DNA of 64,000 nt, taken from positions 1,488,001-1,552,000 of the forward strand of contig NZ_SSMC01000001.1 of NCBI RefSeq assembly GCF_004799345.1, given 5' to 3'. Made by a program: the position numbers and the translations under genes. Positions 39,793-48,249 of this stretch are shown here, one piece after another; positions within the stretch are counted from its first letter, which is position 1, and each line of letters opens with the position of its first letter. This DNA is from Robertkochia marina. GTDB lineage: Bacteria; Bacteroidota; Bacteroidia; Flavobacteriales; Flavobacteriaceae. Under the pieces are notes generated by a model that was given only the letters and a program-made list of their open reading frames with translations, was not told where the DNA came from and ran no database searches.

Positions 39793-41358
39793 TTGAAAAA
39801 ACACTTTTTATTTGTCGCTGCAGAGAATGATGGTATAGCTAATTGCAAGGCAGGAGGTATGGCCGATGTGGTTCGTGATGTACCTCGTCAAATTGCCGAG
39901 TTCGGAGATCGTGTTACCGTGATAACCCCTTCTTACGGACGTTTGCATCATAGGGCTAAGTTTATTGAGAAAATTAAATTTTCATACCGGGGTCAGGAGG
40001 ATGAGGCAGAATTGTACGAGGTAACCGGGAAAAAGCCACATGAGCGTATTCGTCATTTTGTCTGGCATCATCGGGAATTTCGTCCGGGAGATATCGCTCA
40101 TATTTATTTTAATGATCCTGATAAACCTTTTTATACAGATACCTTGACCTTTTCCAGGTTTGGTGCTATAGTTGCTGAAGCGATTTACAAGGGTGTTTTT
40201 GATAAAGTAGATATCGTTCATTTACACGACTGGCATGCCAGTTTTCTATTGCTTTTACGCGAATATCATGAACGTTATCATGCACTCAAAAAGATAAGAA
40301 TGGTGTACTCCATTCACAATCTTGCCATACAGGGTATCAGGCCATTGGAGAATGATTACGGTTCTCTGCAGGCTTTTTTTCCCGATCTGAATGCAGATCA
40401 TGAACGCATAAAGGACCCCCGGTATTTAGATTGTTTTAACCTGATGGCTATTGGGATCCGGTTTTCAGACGCCGTACACACGGTTTCACCCTCTTATATG
40501 ATCGATATACAGCAACCCAGTAATCCGCCCGGATTTATCGGCGGTGAAGGGCTGGAAGAAGATCTTAAAAATGCAGCCGAAGAAGGGCGTCTTTTTGGGA
40601 TCTTGAATGGTTGTAACTACAAGGGGTACCATCAGCCGGAGCTAGGAAAATTCTTTCTGACAGCTTTGAAAACCACCTTGAGATGGTTGCAAATGGCCGA
40701 TAAGAAATATAAAGCCCATTTTCTTGCTCATACCGGAGAGAAAATAGCAGCTTTACTGGAAGCACCACCCACAATGGTGTGCGGGAGTGTAGCGCGGTTA
40801 ACCGAACAGAAATTTTTCTTTTTTAAGGAAGATCCTTCTTTGCTGGCCACCATGCTCGATGATCTCGAGGCAAAAGGCGGAGTCTATGTGCTGGTGGGAA
40901 CCGGGGCTCCGGAATATGAGAGATTGTTCAGAGCTATGAGCCGCAGGCATAAAAGTCTGATCTTTATTAACGGACAGTCTGAAGAGGTCATTGATGGGTT
41001 GTATGCCGAATCAGACCTTTATATCATGCCGAGTTTGTTCGAACCTTGTGGAATTAGTCAAATGCTGGCCATGAGAAACGGGCAGCCTTGCCTGGTGCAT
41101 CATACAGGAGGTCTTAAAGATACGGTTAGGCATATGGAAACCGGGTTTGCCTTTGATGGTGACACTTTTGCAGAAAAGAAGACCGACTTCATTAAGGTCT
41201 TTGAAGCTGCGCTCGAAGTATTTTTTAACGATAAGGAAAAGTGGCAAAAAATCAGAGAGAAGGCCGCTGCTGAACGATTTACCTGGAAGCGATCGGTAAA
41301 GGCTTATTACAAAGAACTATATCAAATTAAAGTACCTGAAAAAGCAGTAGGTAACTAA
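39793..41358 (+). CDS. glgA: Glycogen/starch synthase-like glycosyltransferase (GT5)
   Basis: The 521-residue protein is a GT5 sugar-nucleotide-dependent glucan synthase. It begins MKKHFLFVAAENDGIANC, with the donor-binding KAGG (19-22, KxGG motif), an acceptor-side HLHDWHASF, SIHNLAIQG, and the C-terminal EPCGISQMLAMRNG loop with GGLKDTV. The start is TTG at 39793. An in-frame stop lies at 39778 and no ATG lies between, while the KKHFLF N terminus fits the family. No branching enzyme, pyrophosphorylase or phosphorylase gene is adjacent. It sits between eno and gltA with no terminator before gltA. Polymer and nucleotide specificity are not decidable here. Confidence 0.88.
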   Translation: MKKHFLFVAAENDGIANCKAGGMADVVRDVPRQIAEFGDRVTVITPSYGRLHHRAKFIEKIKFSYRGQEDEAELYEVTGKKPHERIRHFVWHHREFRPGDIAHIYFNDPDKPFYTDTLTFSRFGAIVAEAIYKGVFDKVDIVHLHDWHASFLLLLREYHERYHALKKIRMVYSIHNLAIQGIRPLENDYGSLQAFFPDLNADHERIKDPRYLDCFNLMAIGIRFSDAVHTVSPSYMIDIQQPSNPPGFIGGEGLEEDLKNAAEEGRLFGILNGCNYKGYHQPELGKFFLTALKTTLRWLQMADKKYKAHFLAHTGEKIAALLEAPPTMVCGSVARLTEQKFFFFKEDPSLLATMLDDLEAKGGVYVLVGTGAPEYERLFRAMSRRHKSLIFINGQSEEVIDGLYAESDLYIMPSLFEPCGISQMLAMRNGQPCLVHHTGGLKDTVRHMETGFAFDGDTFAEKKTDFIKVFEAALEVFFNDKEKWQKIREKAAAERFTWKRSVKAYYKELYQIKVPEKAVGN

Positions 41359-41529
41359 TATTACATTCAGGGTTCTGTGTAGTGATTATCTTTAGAATCG
41401 AAATTAATTAGGATATCCTCAAAACGGCCTGATTTCACGGGTAAAAACCGTTTGAGTTAACCGAATTTTAACAGTTTATTTCGTATTTTCGCAACACTTT
41501 AAAAATCACTAAAAATTTCGATATAGAAT

Positions 41530-42813
41530 ATGTCAGATAAAGCTACATTAGAATACAACGGGAAGAAGTTTGAATTTCCTGTAATTGAAGGTACAGAAAA
41601 TGAGTTAGCTATTGATATTAAAACACTCAGAGCCTCAACTGGGATGATCACCATCGATCCCGGGTATAAGAATACCGGATCTTGTGAAAGTGCAATTACC
41701 TACCTTGACGGAGAAAAGGGAATTTTGAGATACAGGGGGTATGCCATTGAAGATCTTGCTGAAAAAGCAAGCTTCCTGGAAGTAGCTTATCTGCTGATAT
41801 TCGGAGAGTTGCCTAACAAAGAGCAATTGGATAAGTTTCACGCTGATATTAAGGCGAACTCTGAGGTAGACGAGGATCTTAAAAAGATCGTAGACAGTTT
41901 CCCGAGAAGTGCTCACCCCATGGGAATTTTGTCATCGCTTACCAGCGCCCTTACGGCCTTTAACCCGTCTTCTGTAGATATTAATTCAGAGGAGGATATG
42001 TACAAGGCCATCGTAAAGATCATGGGTAAATTTCCTGTGTTAGCAGCGTGGACCCTGAGAAAGATCAATGCCAAGCCATACGATTACGGAGACTCTTCGT
42101 TGGGCTATGAAGAGAACATGCTGTATATGATGTTCAAAAAGCCAAATGAGAGTTATGTTCCGAATCAGACCGTAGTAGATGCCCTGGACAAGCTTTTAAT
42201 TCTTCACGCTGATCATGAGCAAAACTGTTCTGCCTCTACCGTTAGAATTGTAGGGTCATCTCATGCCAGTCTTTTTGTTTCACTAGCTGCAGGGGTATCT
42301 GCACTATGGGGGCCACTTCACGGAGGGGCTAACCAGGCGGTGATCGAAATGCTGGAAGGTATTAAGGCCGATGGTGGCGATACCGCCAAGTATATGGAAA
42401 AGGCAAAAGATAAGAACGATCCTTTCCGACTGATGGGATTCGGACACCGTGTGTATAAGAACTTTGATCCTCGTGCGCGAATTATTAAAAAGGCCGCTGA
42501 TGATGTACTGGGCGACCTGGGGGTAGAAGATCCTGTGCTGGATATTGCTAAAGGCCTTGAAAAACAAGCGCTGGAAGATCCATATTTCGTAGATCGTAAG
42601 CTGTATCCTAACGTAGATTTCTATTCAGGAATTATTTACCGTGCACTTGGTATTCCTACGGAGATGTTCACTGTAATGTTTGCTTTAGGACGTCTGCCCG
42701 GATGGATCGCTCAATGGAGAGAGATGCGCTTAAGAAAAGAGCCGATCGGAAGACCAAGACAGGTTTATGTAGGAGAGACTCACAGAGAATTTAAGCCTTT
42801 GGAACAACGATAG
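41530..42813 (+). CDS. gltA: Citrate synthase
   Basis: The 427-residue enzyme condenses acetyl-CoA with oxaloacetate. Typical blocks: TRASTGMITIDPGYKNTGSC-like opening, ITYLDGEKGILRYRGY, HADHEQNCSASTVR, GPLHGGANQAV (first catalytic His), MGFGHRVYKNFDPRA (second His) and NVDFYSGIIYRALGIP (catalytic Asp). The C terminus IGRPRQVYVGETHREF-like agrees with type I enzymes regulated in Gram-negatives. A 171-bp spacer precedes it (a near-consensus TATTTTCG lies at 41484). A terminator follows. Confidence 0.97.
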   Translation: MSDKATLEYNGKKFEFPVIEGTENELAIDIKTLRASTGMITIDPGYKNTGSCESAITYLDGEKGILRYRGYAIEDLAEKASFLEVAYLLIFGELPNKEQLDKFHADIKANSEVDEDLKKIVDSFPRSAHPMGILSSLTSALTAFNPSSVDINSEEDMYKAIVKIMGKFPVLAAWTLRKINAKPYDYGDSSLGYEENMLYMMFKKPNESYVPNQTVVDALDKLLILHADHEQNCSASTVRIVGSSHASLFVSLAAGVSALWGPLHGGANQAVIEMLEGIKADGGDTAKYMEKAKDKNDPFRLMGFGHRVYKNFDPRARIIKKAADDVLGDLGVEDPVLDIAKGLEKQALEDPYFVDRKLYPNVDFYSGIIYRALGIPTEMFTVMFALGRLPGWIAQWREMRLRKEPIGRPRQVYVGETHREFKPLEQR

Positions 42814-42835
42814 TTAAAAGACTTTAATATTTAAT

Positions 42836-42878
42836 AAAAAGCGGTGAATATTGATAGAATCATTTTCACCGCTTTTTT
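42836..42878 (+). terminator. Terminator after citrate synthase
   Basis: AAAAAGCGGTGAA (42836-42848) pairs with TTCACCGCTTTTT (42865-42877) across a 16-base loop, followed by T. Confidence 0.88.
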
Positions 42879-42902
42879 ATATTAGCAGAAATTAAAAAGA
42901 AC

Positions 42903-43817
42903 ATGCTCAAACTACATGTTACAGATGAAACATCTGTCCTGAAGGCAGTGATCTTGGGGATAGCCGATAGTTGCGGTCCTACCCCCACGGTAGAAGAAGC
43001 CTACGATCCGAAATCGTTAGAACACATTATAGCAGGTACCTATCCTAAAGAAGCCGATATGGTGAAGGAAATGGATGCTTTTGATAAGGTGCTCAAGAAG
43101 TATGGAGTAACCGTATATCGTCCGAAATTGATCGAGGATTGCAACCAGATCTTTTCAAGAGATATCGCCATGGTGATTGATAATGTATTGGTGAAGTCGA
43201 ATATTTTACCGGACAGGGAGCAGGAACTGGAAGCCATTCAATACGTAATTGATCAGATCGCACCTGAAAAAATACTGACGCCTCCTGAGGAGGTGCATAT
43301 TGAAGGGGGCGATGTTATGGTGTGGGGCGACCATGTATTTATAGGCACTTACAAAGGTGAGGACTACCCAAATTATATTACGGCCCGAACCAATATGCAA
43401 GGGGTCGAATTTATAAGAAAACATTTTCCGCATAAGAAAGTGAAGGAATTTGACCTGGTAAAATCGAATACCGATGCCAAACGAAATGCCCTTCACCTGG
43501 ATTGTTGTTTCCAGCCGGTGGGAAAGAACCTTGGAATCATTCACAAGGAAGGTTTTCGTTCTGAAGATGACTACAAATATTTGGTAGATCTGTTCGGAGA
43601 AGAGAACCTGTTTCATATCACAGCGGATGAGATGTACCATATGTTCAGCAATGTATTTTCTATTGCACCCGATGTGGTAGTAACAGAGCGTAATTTTACC
43701 AGGCTTAACGAATGGCTCCGCTCTAAAGGATTTACGGTAGAAGAGATACCCTATGCAGAGATCGCCAAACAGGAAGGACTGTTAAGGTGTTCTACCATGC
43801 CATTGATCAGAGCATAA
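42903..43817 (+). CDS. Amidinotransferase/dimethylarginine dimethylaminohydrolase-like protein
   Basis: The 304-residue protein of the guanidino-group-modifying (GME) superfamily hydrolyses or transfers guanidino groups through a Cys nucleophile. Visible features: SRDIAMVIDNVLVKSN (about 85-100), EGGDVMVWG (Glu134 region), HLDCCFQPVG (His198, Asp200) and GLLRCSTMPLIR with candidate nucleophile Cys296. Glycine amidinotransferase, arginine deiminase and DDAH share this layout; the exact substrate is not clear. It lies between gltA and ctlX, which begins 22 bp later, so the two are probably co-transcribed and linked to arginine or citrulline metabolism. Confidence 0.82.
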   Translation: MLKLHVTDETSVLKAVILGIADSCGPTPTVEEAYDPKSLEHIIAGTYPKEADMVKEMDAFDKVLKKYGVTVYRPKLIEDCNQIFSRDIAMVIDNVLVKSNILPDREQELEAIQYVIDQIAPEKILTPPEEVHIEGGDVMVWGDHVFIGTYKGEDYPNYITARTNMQGVEFIRKHFPHKKVKEFDLVKSNTDAKRNALHLDCCFQPVGKNLGIIHKEGFRSEDDYKYLVDLFGEENLFHITADEMYHMFSNVFSIAPDVVVTERNFTRLNEWLRSKGFTVEEIPYAEIAKQEGLLRCSTMPLIRA

Positions 43818-43839
43818 ATAATTTTTAGTAAAAACGAAC

Positions 43840-44775
43840 ATGAACAGACAGGCTACAAATACCATTTTAATGATTCGTCCGGTGAACTTCAGGATGAACG
43901 AACAAACCGCTGTAAACAACTATTTTCAGGAGTCTCCTGAAGGGCTGCAGGCAACGGTAAATAAAAGGGCTCAGGATGAATTCGATGCATTTGCGAACAA
44001 ACTGCAAGCTGTTGGAGTAAATGTGGTAGTGGTGGAAGATACCATAGATCCTGATACTCCTGATTCTATATTTCCGAATAACTGGATCTCATTTCACGAT
44101 AACGGGCAAATAGGTCTCTATCCTATGTTTGCAGAAAACCGAAGATTGGAGCGCAGAGAAGATGTTCTGGAGAAACTGGAGTCGGAGGGATTTCATATAG
44201 AAAGTGTCATGGATTATACCGGGGCAGAAGCTGAGGATGTTTTCCTGGAGGGTACGGGAAGTGTGGTGCTTGACAGGGTAAATAGAAAGGCCTATTGTGC
44301 ATTGTCTCCGAGGGCCGATGAAGACCTCTTTATAGAATTCTGTGAAGATTTTGAGTACACTCCTGTAGTTTTTCATGCCTATCAAAATGTTGATCAGGAG
44401 CGTCTTTTGATCTACCATACCAATGTCATGATGTGTGTGGCTGATAAATTTGCAGTGATCTGTCTCGATACTATTGATGATAAAAAGGAGCGTAAGAATG
44501 TGTTAAACCACCTGAAGGAAGATGGTAAAGAGATCATTGAGATCACCGAAGCGCAAATGCAGCAATTTGCGGGTAATATGCTACAGGTAACAGGGGCAGA
44601 AGATAAAAAGTATCTGGTGATGAGTGAAGCAGCGTTTCGCTCTTTAAATAAAGATCAGGTAAAGCGAATTGAGAAATATTCTGAAATACTGTACAGCTCT
44701 CTGGAGACCATAGAAACAGCAGGAGGCGGTAGTGCACGTTGCATGATGGCAGAGGTGTTTCTTCCTAAAAAGTAA
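43840..44775 (+). CDS. ctlX: Citrulline-utilisation hydrolase CtlX-like
   Basis: The 311-residue GME-superfamily hydrolase has the CtlX pattern. It begins TNTILMIRPVNFRMNEQTAV, with SIFPNNWISFH (77-87), EGTGSVVLDR (Glu137), YHTNVMMCV (His193) and GGGSARCMMAEVF with nucleophile Cys301. CtlX proteins (described in Francisella) act on citrulline; that specificity is inferred from family resemblance. It follows the DDAH-like gene. Together they could process methylated arginine or citrulline as a nitrogen source. Ended by a terminator. Confidence 0.85.
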   Translation: MNRQATNTILMIRPVNFRMNEQTAVNNYFQESPEGLQATVNKRAQDEFDAFANKLQAVGVNVVVVEDTIDPDTPDSIFPNNWISFHDNGQIGLYPMFAENRRLERREDVLEKLESEGFHIESVMDYTGAEAEDVFLEGTGSVVLDRVNRKAYCALSPRADEDLFIEFCEDFEYTPVVFHAYQNVDQERLLIYHTNVMMCVADKFAVICLDTIDDKKERKNVLNHLKEDGKEIIEITEAQMQQFAGNMLQVTGAEDKKYLVMSEAAFRSLNKDQVKRIEKYSEILYSSLETIETAGGGSARCMMAEVFLPKK

Positions 44776-44793
44776 TTACAGGATTAATTTTTT

Positions 44794-44835
44794 AAAAGGC
44801 CGCTGATAAAGATCATCTTTTCAACGGCCTCTTTT
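44794..44835 (+). terminator. Terminator after ctlX
   Basis: AAAAGGCCG (44794-44802) pairs with CGGCCT (44825-44830) plus the following T run, across a loop of about 22 bases. Confidence 0.75.
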
Positions 44836-44869
44836 TATATCTTGCCTTTTTTAATGAACCTACTGTACT

Positions 44870-45277
44870 ATGCTTTCTAAAAAAACTAAATATGGTCTTA
44901 AAGCTCTGACCTATATGGCAAGGAAAAAAGATGAAGCCCCTATCCTGATCTCTGAAATTGCCGAGGCGGAAAATATTTCGAGGAAATTTCTGGAACTCAT
45001 TTTACTGCAATTGAAGAACAATGGTTTTTTAGGCTCTAAGAAAGGAAAAGGAGGCGGGTATTATCTGGTGCAGGAGCCCGAAATGATATCTATTGCTGCC
45101 TTGATCCGGATACTGGAAGGTCCCATCGCCTTACTGCCCTGTGTGAGCCTTAACTTTTATGAAAAATGCGATGACTGTCCTGATGAGACCCAATGTTCTC
45201 TCAACAGACTCATGGTAGAAGTCAGAGACAACACCCTTAAAGTGTTAGAGAGTAAAACGCTGGCAGACCTTATTTGA
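44870..45277 (+). CDS. Rrf2-family transcriptional regulator
   Basis: The 135-residue winged-helix regulator has helix-turn-helix residues about 26-50 (ISEIAEAENISRKFLELILLQL) and the Rrf2 glycine-rich wing KKGKGGGYYL (57-66). Cysteines at 91, 100, 103 and 109 are suited to hold an Fe-S cluster or sense sulfur. It lies directly upstream of cysH, and a dyad in the cysH promoter is the likely target. A half-site AACCTAC at 44857-44863 just before its own ATG hints at autoregulation. By analogy with CymR and IscR it probably responds to cysteine or Fe-S status. Confidence 0.9.
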   Translation: MLSKKTKYGLKALTYMARKKDEAPILISEIAEAENISRKFLELILLQLKNNGFLGSKKGKGGGYYLVQEPEMISIAALIRILEGPIALLPCVSLNFYEKCDDCPDETQCSLNRLMVEVRDNTLKVLESKTLADLI

Positions 45278-45324
45278 GATGATTTTCCTACAAGAGCTTG
45301 GTTTTTAGCAGGAATATAACTTTT

Positions 45325-45351
45325 AAAAATCTACTGATATGGTAGGTTTTT
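45325..45351 (+). promoter_or_regulatory. Dyad operator in the cysH promoter (candidate Rrf2 site)
   Basis: AAAAATCTAC (45325-45334) and GTAGGTTTTT (45342-45351) form a 10-bp inverted repeat with one T-G exception and a seven-base spacer. It occupies the -33 region and abuts the -7 element, as expected for a repressor site. Confidence 0.65.
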
Positions 45352-45352
45352 A

Positions 45353-45360
45353 TACTTTTG
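45353..45360 (+). promoter_or_regulatory. cysH promoter -7 element
   Basis: TACTTTTG matches TAnnTTTG, 24 bases before the cysH ATG. The -33 region lacks TTG and is covered by the dyad, so activation or derepression is likely needed. Confidence 0.6.
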
Positions 45361-45384
45361 TGGCTGAATCTCAAATCTTGCATT

Positions 45385-45999
45385 ATGGACATAGTAGGAT
45401 TGAATGCGCAATTTCAAAATAAAACCCCCGAAGATATCGTTGAGTGGGTTTGCCGGAATACTGAGAATCCTATTTTAACCACCAGCTTCGGTGCCTACTC
45501 CATGGCTATATTACATTTGGTAACCAGAGTAGTTCCAGATATTCCTGTGATTTGGTGTGACACCGGTTATAACACAAAGGAGACCTATAGGTTTGCAGAA
45601 TACGTTATTGATCATTTACAGCTGAATATCAAAGTCTATCATCCAAAACGATCCAGAGCCCACTGGGAGGCCGTTCACGGTGGTGTTCCTCAAATAGATG
45701 ATCCTGCTCATTCGACCTTTGCCCGCCTTGTAAAATTAGAACCTTTCGAGCGTGCATTGTCTGATCATCAACCGGATGCTTGGTTCGCTAACCTGCGAAA
45801 AGGACAGACGACTTTTAGGAATACTCTTGATGTAGCTACCAAGGATAAAACAGGAATCTTAAAAATCAGCCCTTTCTATTCCTGGTCGGATAATGAATTG
45901 GATCAGTATATGTCTGAAAACGGGTTGAAGGATGAGCCACGATATTACGACCCTACAAAAGTGATGGAACATCGGGAATGTGGTCTCCATCTACCTTAG
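45385..45999 (+). CDS. cysH: Phosphoadenosine phosphosulfate reductase-like protein (CysH)
   Basis: The protein has 204 residues from MDIVGLNAQF; an ATG nine codons earlier lies beside the -7 element and is unlikely. It belongs to the adenine-nucleotide alpha-hydrolase fold: substrate-phosphate loop LTTSFGAYS (31-39), PVIWCDTGYNTKETYRFAE, and the C-terminal ECGLH with catalytic Cys199. There are no CC pairs, so no [4Fe-4S] cluster, which points to a PAPS-type thioredoxin-dependent enzyme. It reduces activated sulfate to sulfite. No sulfate-activating genes follow; a terminator closes it as a single-gene unit. Confidence 0.88.
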   Translation: MDIVGLNAQFQNKTPEDIVEWVCRNTENPILTTSFGAYSMAILHLVTRVVPDIPVIWCDTGYNTKETYRFAEYVIDHLQLNIKVYHPKRSRAHWEAVHGGVPQIDDPAHSTFARLVKLEPFERALSDHQPDAWFANLRKGQTTFRNTLDVATKDKTGILKISPFYSWSDNELDQYMSENGLKDEPRYYDPTKVMEHRECGLHLP

Positions 46000-46027
46000 A
46001 GTTAATCACAAAAAGCCTTAATTAAAT

Positions 46028-46053
46028 AAGCCGGTCAAAAGATCGGCTTTTTT
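46028..46053 (+). terminator. Terminator after cysH
   Basis: AAGCCGGTC (46028-46036) pairs with GATCGGCTT (46041-46049) across AAAA, one G-T pair, followed by T. Confidence 0.85.
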
Positions 46054-46116
46054 GATAGAAATACACCCTAATCAGTTTATATTTATCTCTGATTTAAGAT
46101 TAACCAAAGCTTATTT

Positions 46117-46779
46117 ATGAAGAAATTAATGCTACTATCTCTATTCCTGGTAATAGGGTACGGGATGCAATCATGTGCACCCGAAATTGTTGACAAACCC
46201 ATAGTTTTTAACCAGGAACGACTTGAGCTTTCTAAAGAATATATGGAATCCCATTATGGGTTGATTCAGGATGAACCAAGCATTGAACCAAAAATGGTGG
46301 TTGTACACTGGACGGCTATACCCACTTTTGAGAAATCTTTTGAAGCCTTTGCCGACACAAAACTTCCAAACTGGCGGCCAGAGATCGCAGGAGCGGGTGC
46401 ACTGAATGTGTCGTCTCATTTTCTGGTAGACCGGGATGGAACCATATATCGTTTAATGCCGGAAACCATTATGGCACGCCACGTGATCGGATTGAACCAT
46501 TGTGCTATTGGGATAGAAAACGTAGGAGGTACTGATGACACCCCTTTGACCGATGCACAGCTCAAGGCTAATATTGACCTGATTGACTACCTGTCATCAA
46601 AATATGATATCTCTTATGTGATCGGGCATCATGAATACCGGAATTTTGAAGGCCACCCGTTATGGATGGAGAAAGATCAGGGGTATCGCACAGAGAAATC
46701 AGATCCCGGAGATGTGTTTATGAGCGAGATCAGGAATGCTTTTGAACCCAATAAGTTTAAAGAAATACCAAATAATTAA
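46117..46779 (+). CDS. N-acetylmuramoyl-L-alanine amidase lipoprotein (Amidase_2)
   Basis: The 220-residue lipoprotein has lipobox MQSC (Cys20). The Amidase_2/PGRP zinc hydrolase domain spans about 55-210: zinc ligands are likely His64 in VVVHWTA, a His in GHHEY (171-172) and Asp196 in KSDPGD. SSHFLVDRDGTIYRL and NHCAIGIENVGG are typical. It cleaves the amide between MurNAc and the peptide of peptidoglycan or its fragments, in the periplasm. An M14 carboxypeptidase begins 3 bases after the stop, so the two may act successively on wall peptides. Confidence 0.92.
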   Translation: MKKLMLLSLFLVIGYGMQSCAPEIVDKPIVFNQERLELSKEYMESHYGLIQDEPSIEPKMVVVHWTAIPTFEKSFEAFADTKLPNWRPEIAGAGALNVSSHFLVDRDGTIYRLMPETIMARHVIGLNHCAIGIENVGGTDDTPLTDAQLKANIDLIDYLSSKYDISYVIGHHEYRNFEGHPLWMEKDQGYRTEKSDPGDVFMSEIRNAFEPNKFKEIPNN

Positions 46780-46782
46780 AGA

Positions 46783-48249
46783 ATGAAAAGAGTACTCTCA
46801 TTTCTTACGATCCTGCTGGTGGTAATCACTGTCAATGCCCAGGATTTTATGACGCAATTAGATAAGGATTATAAGGATTTTATGGAACCTGCCATCAGTA
46901 AAAGGCGGATCAAGCACAGCGATGTTAGTGCCTTGGTGGAAAAGGTCAAAGAAATGAAAGGTGTTGAGGTGAATACCGTTGGCCATTCCATTGAAGGAAG
47001 ACCGCTATACCTTATCTCTTTGGGAAAAGGCGATACGGATGTTTTTCTATGGTCGCAAATGCATGGTGATGAATCTACCGCCACCATGGCCATTTTTGAT
47101 ATCCTGAATTTTTTTGAGGCAGGTTCTTACAAAAAGGAGAAAAGGGAAATGTTGAAAAATCTAAGGATTCACTTTCTACCCATGTTGAATCCTGATGGGG
47201 CAGAATTGTTTACCAGGAGAAATCGACTAGGTATTGATATTAACCGTGATGCACTTCGTTTACAATCGCCTGAATCTAAAACCCTGAAAAGGGTCAGAGA
47301 TAGTCTCGATGCCGATTTTGGCTTTAATCTTCACGACCAAAGCCGCTACTATAATGCAAACCTTACTGCGAAACCTGCCACCGTATCCTACCTGGCACCG
47401 GCCTATAATTATGAAAAGGAGATCAATGAAACCAGGGGGGATGCCATGAAGATCATTGTATTGATGAACGATGTGCTTCAGCATTATGTACCCGGACAGG
47501 TGGGGCGATACAATGATGATTTTGAACCCAGGGCATTTGGTGATAATATTCAAAAGTGGGGTACCAGTACCATACTGATCGAATCTGGAGGTACTTATGA
47601 AGACAGGGAAAAGCAGGAGATCAGAAAACTCAATTTTGTATCCATTCTAACAGCCTTAAGTGCCATTGCAGATGAAAGCTTTAAGGATATCCCTGTTGAC
47701 AGATACTTCGAGATTCCTAACAACGATCGCAAATTATTTGATCTTAAATTAACCGGACTGACCTACGACCTTTTAGGGGAAGAATATATTCTTGACGTTG
47801 GTTTTTATCAATTCGAAAAAGACAACGAAGCTCATAGCGATTATTTTATCGCAGCCGGAATTGGCGATTTGGGAGACCTTTCTACCTTCTACGGTTACGA
47901 GACCATCAATGCTGAAGGACTGAAATATGTACCTGCTAAGGCCTACCCTGCAACTCTGAAAACGGTGGACGATGCTAAGGCTCTTGCTCATCATGAATTG
48001 ATAAAAAAGGGATATGGTTACCTGCAGGTGAATAATATTCCTAAAGACTTGAATAATGTGGCCCTGCCTATGCACCTTGTTACTCCGGGAACAACTCCTG
48101 ACTTTGAAATCCGTATTGGTAACAATCCATCGTTCTTCCTGGCCGATCAAAATGGTGTATTGAAATATTATGTATACAACGGTTATTTAATAGACATGAA
48201 ATCGTTGAAGAATGCAATGGTACCCGGTAACGCTTTAATAGTTCGCTAG
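46783..48249 (+). CDS. M14-family zinc carboxypeptidase, secreted
   Basis: The 488-residue protein has a signal peptide (1-20, ending VNAQ). The M14 domain spans about 50-310: zinc ligands HGDE (His94, Glu97) and His184 (FNLHDQS), arginine/asparagine motif DINRDA, and general base in LIESGG (Glu267). A beta-rich C-terminal part of about 170 residues follows. It removes C-terminal residues from peptides, possibly muropeptides given the amidase upstream. The 3' end overlaps the convergent BCCT transporter gene by 15 bases. Confidence 0.9.
   Translation: MKRVLSFLTILLVVITVNAQDFMTQLDKDYKDFMEPAISKRRIKHSDVSALVEKVKEMKGVEVNTVGHSIEGRPLYLISLGKGDTDVFLWSQMHGDESTATMAIFDILNFFEAGSYKKEKREMLKNLRIHFLPMLNPDGAELFTRRNRLGIDINRDALRLQSPESKTLKRVRDSLDADFGFNLHDQSRYYNANLTAKPATVSYLAPAYNYEKEINETRGDAMKIIVLMNDVLQHYVPGQVGRYNDDFEPRAFGDNIQKWGTSTILIESGGTYEDREKQEIRKLNFVSILTALSAIADESFKDIPVDRYFEIPNNDRKLFDLKLTGLTYDLLGEEYILDVGFYQFEKDNEAHSDYFIAAGIGDLGDLSTFYGYETINAEGLKYVPAKAYPATLKTVDDAKALAHHELIKKGYGYLQVNNIPKDLNNVALPMHLVTPGTTPDFEIRIGNNPSFFLADQNGVLKYYVYNGYLIDMKSLKNAMVPGNALIVR

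Noticed and set aside
41484-41491. TATTTTCG as a gltA promoter
   Set aside because: One mismatch to the -7 consensus and no TTG at the proper distance; mentioned only in the gltA entry.
43206-43640. 144-codon open frame antisense to the DDAH-like gene
   Set aside because: The sense strand carries the conserved EGGD and HLDCC motifs; the antisense product has no features of its own.
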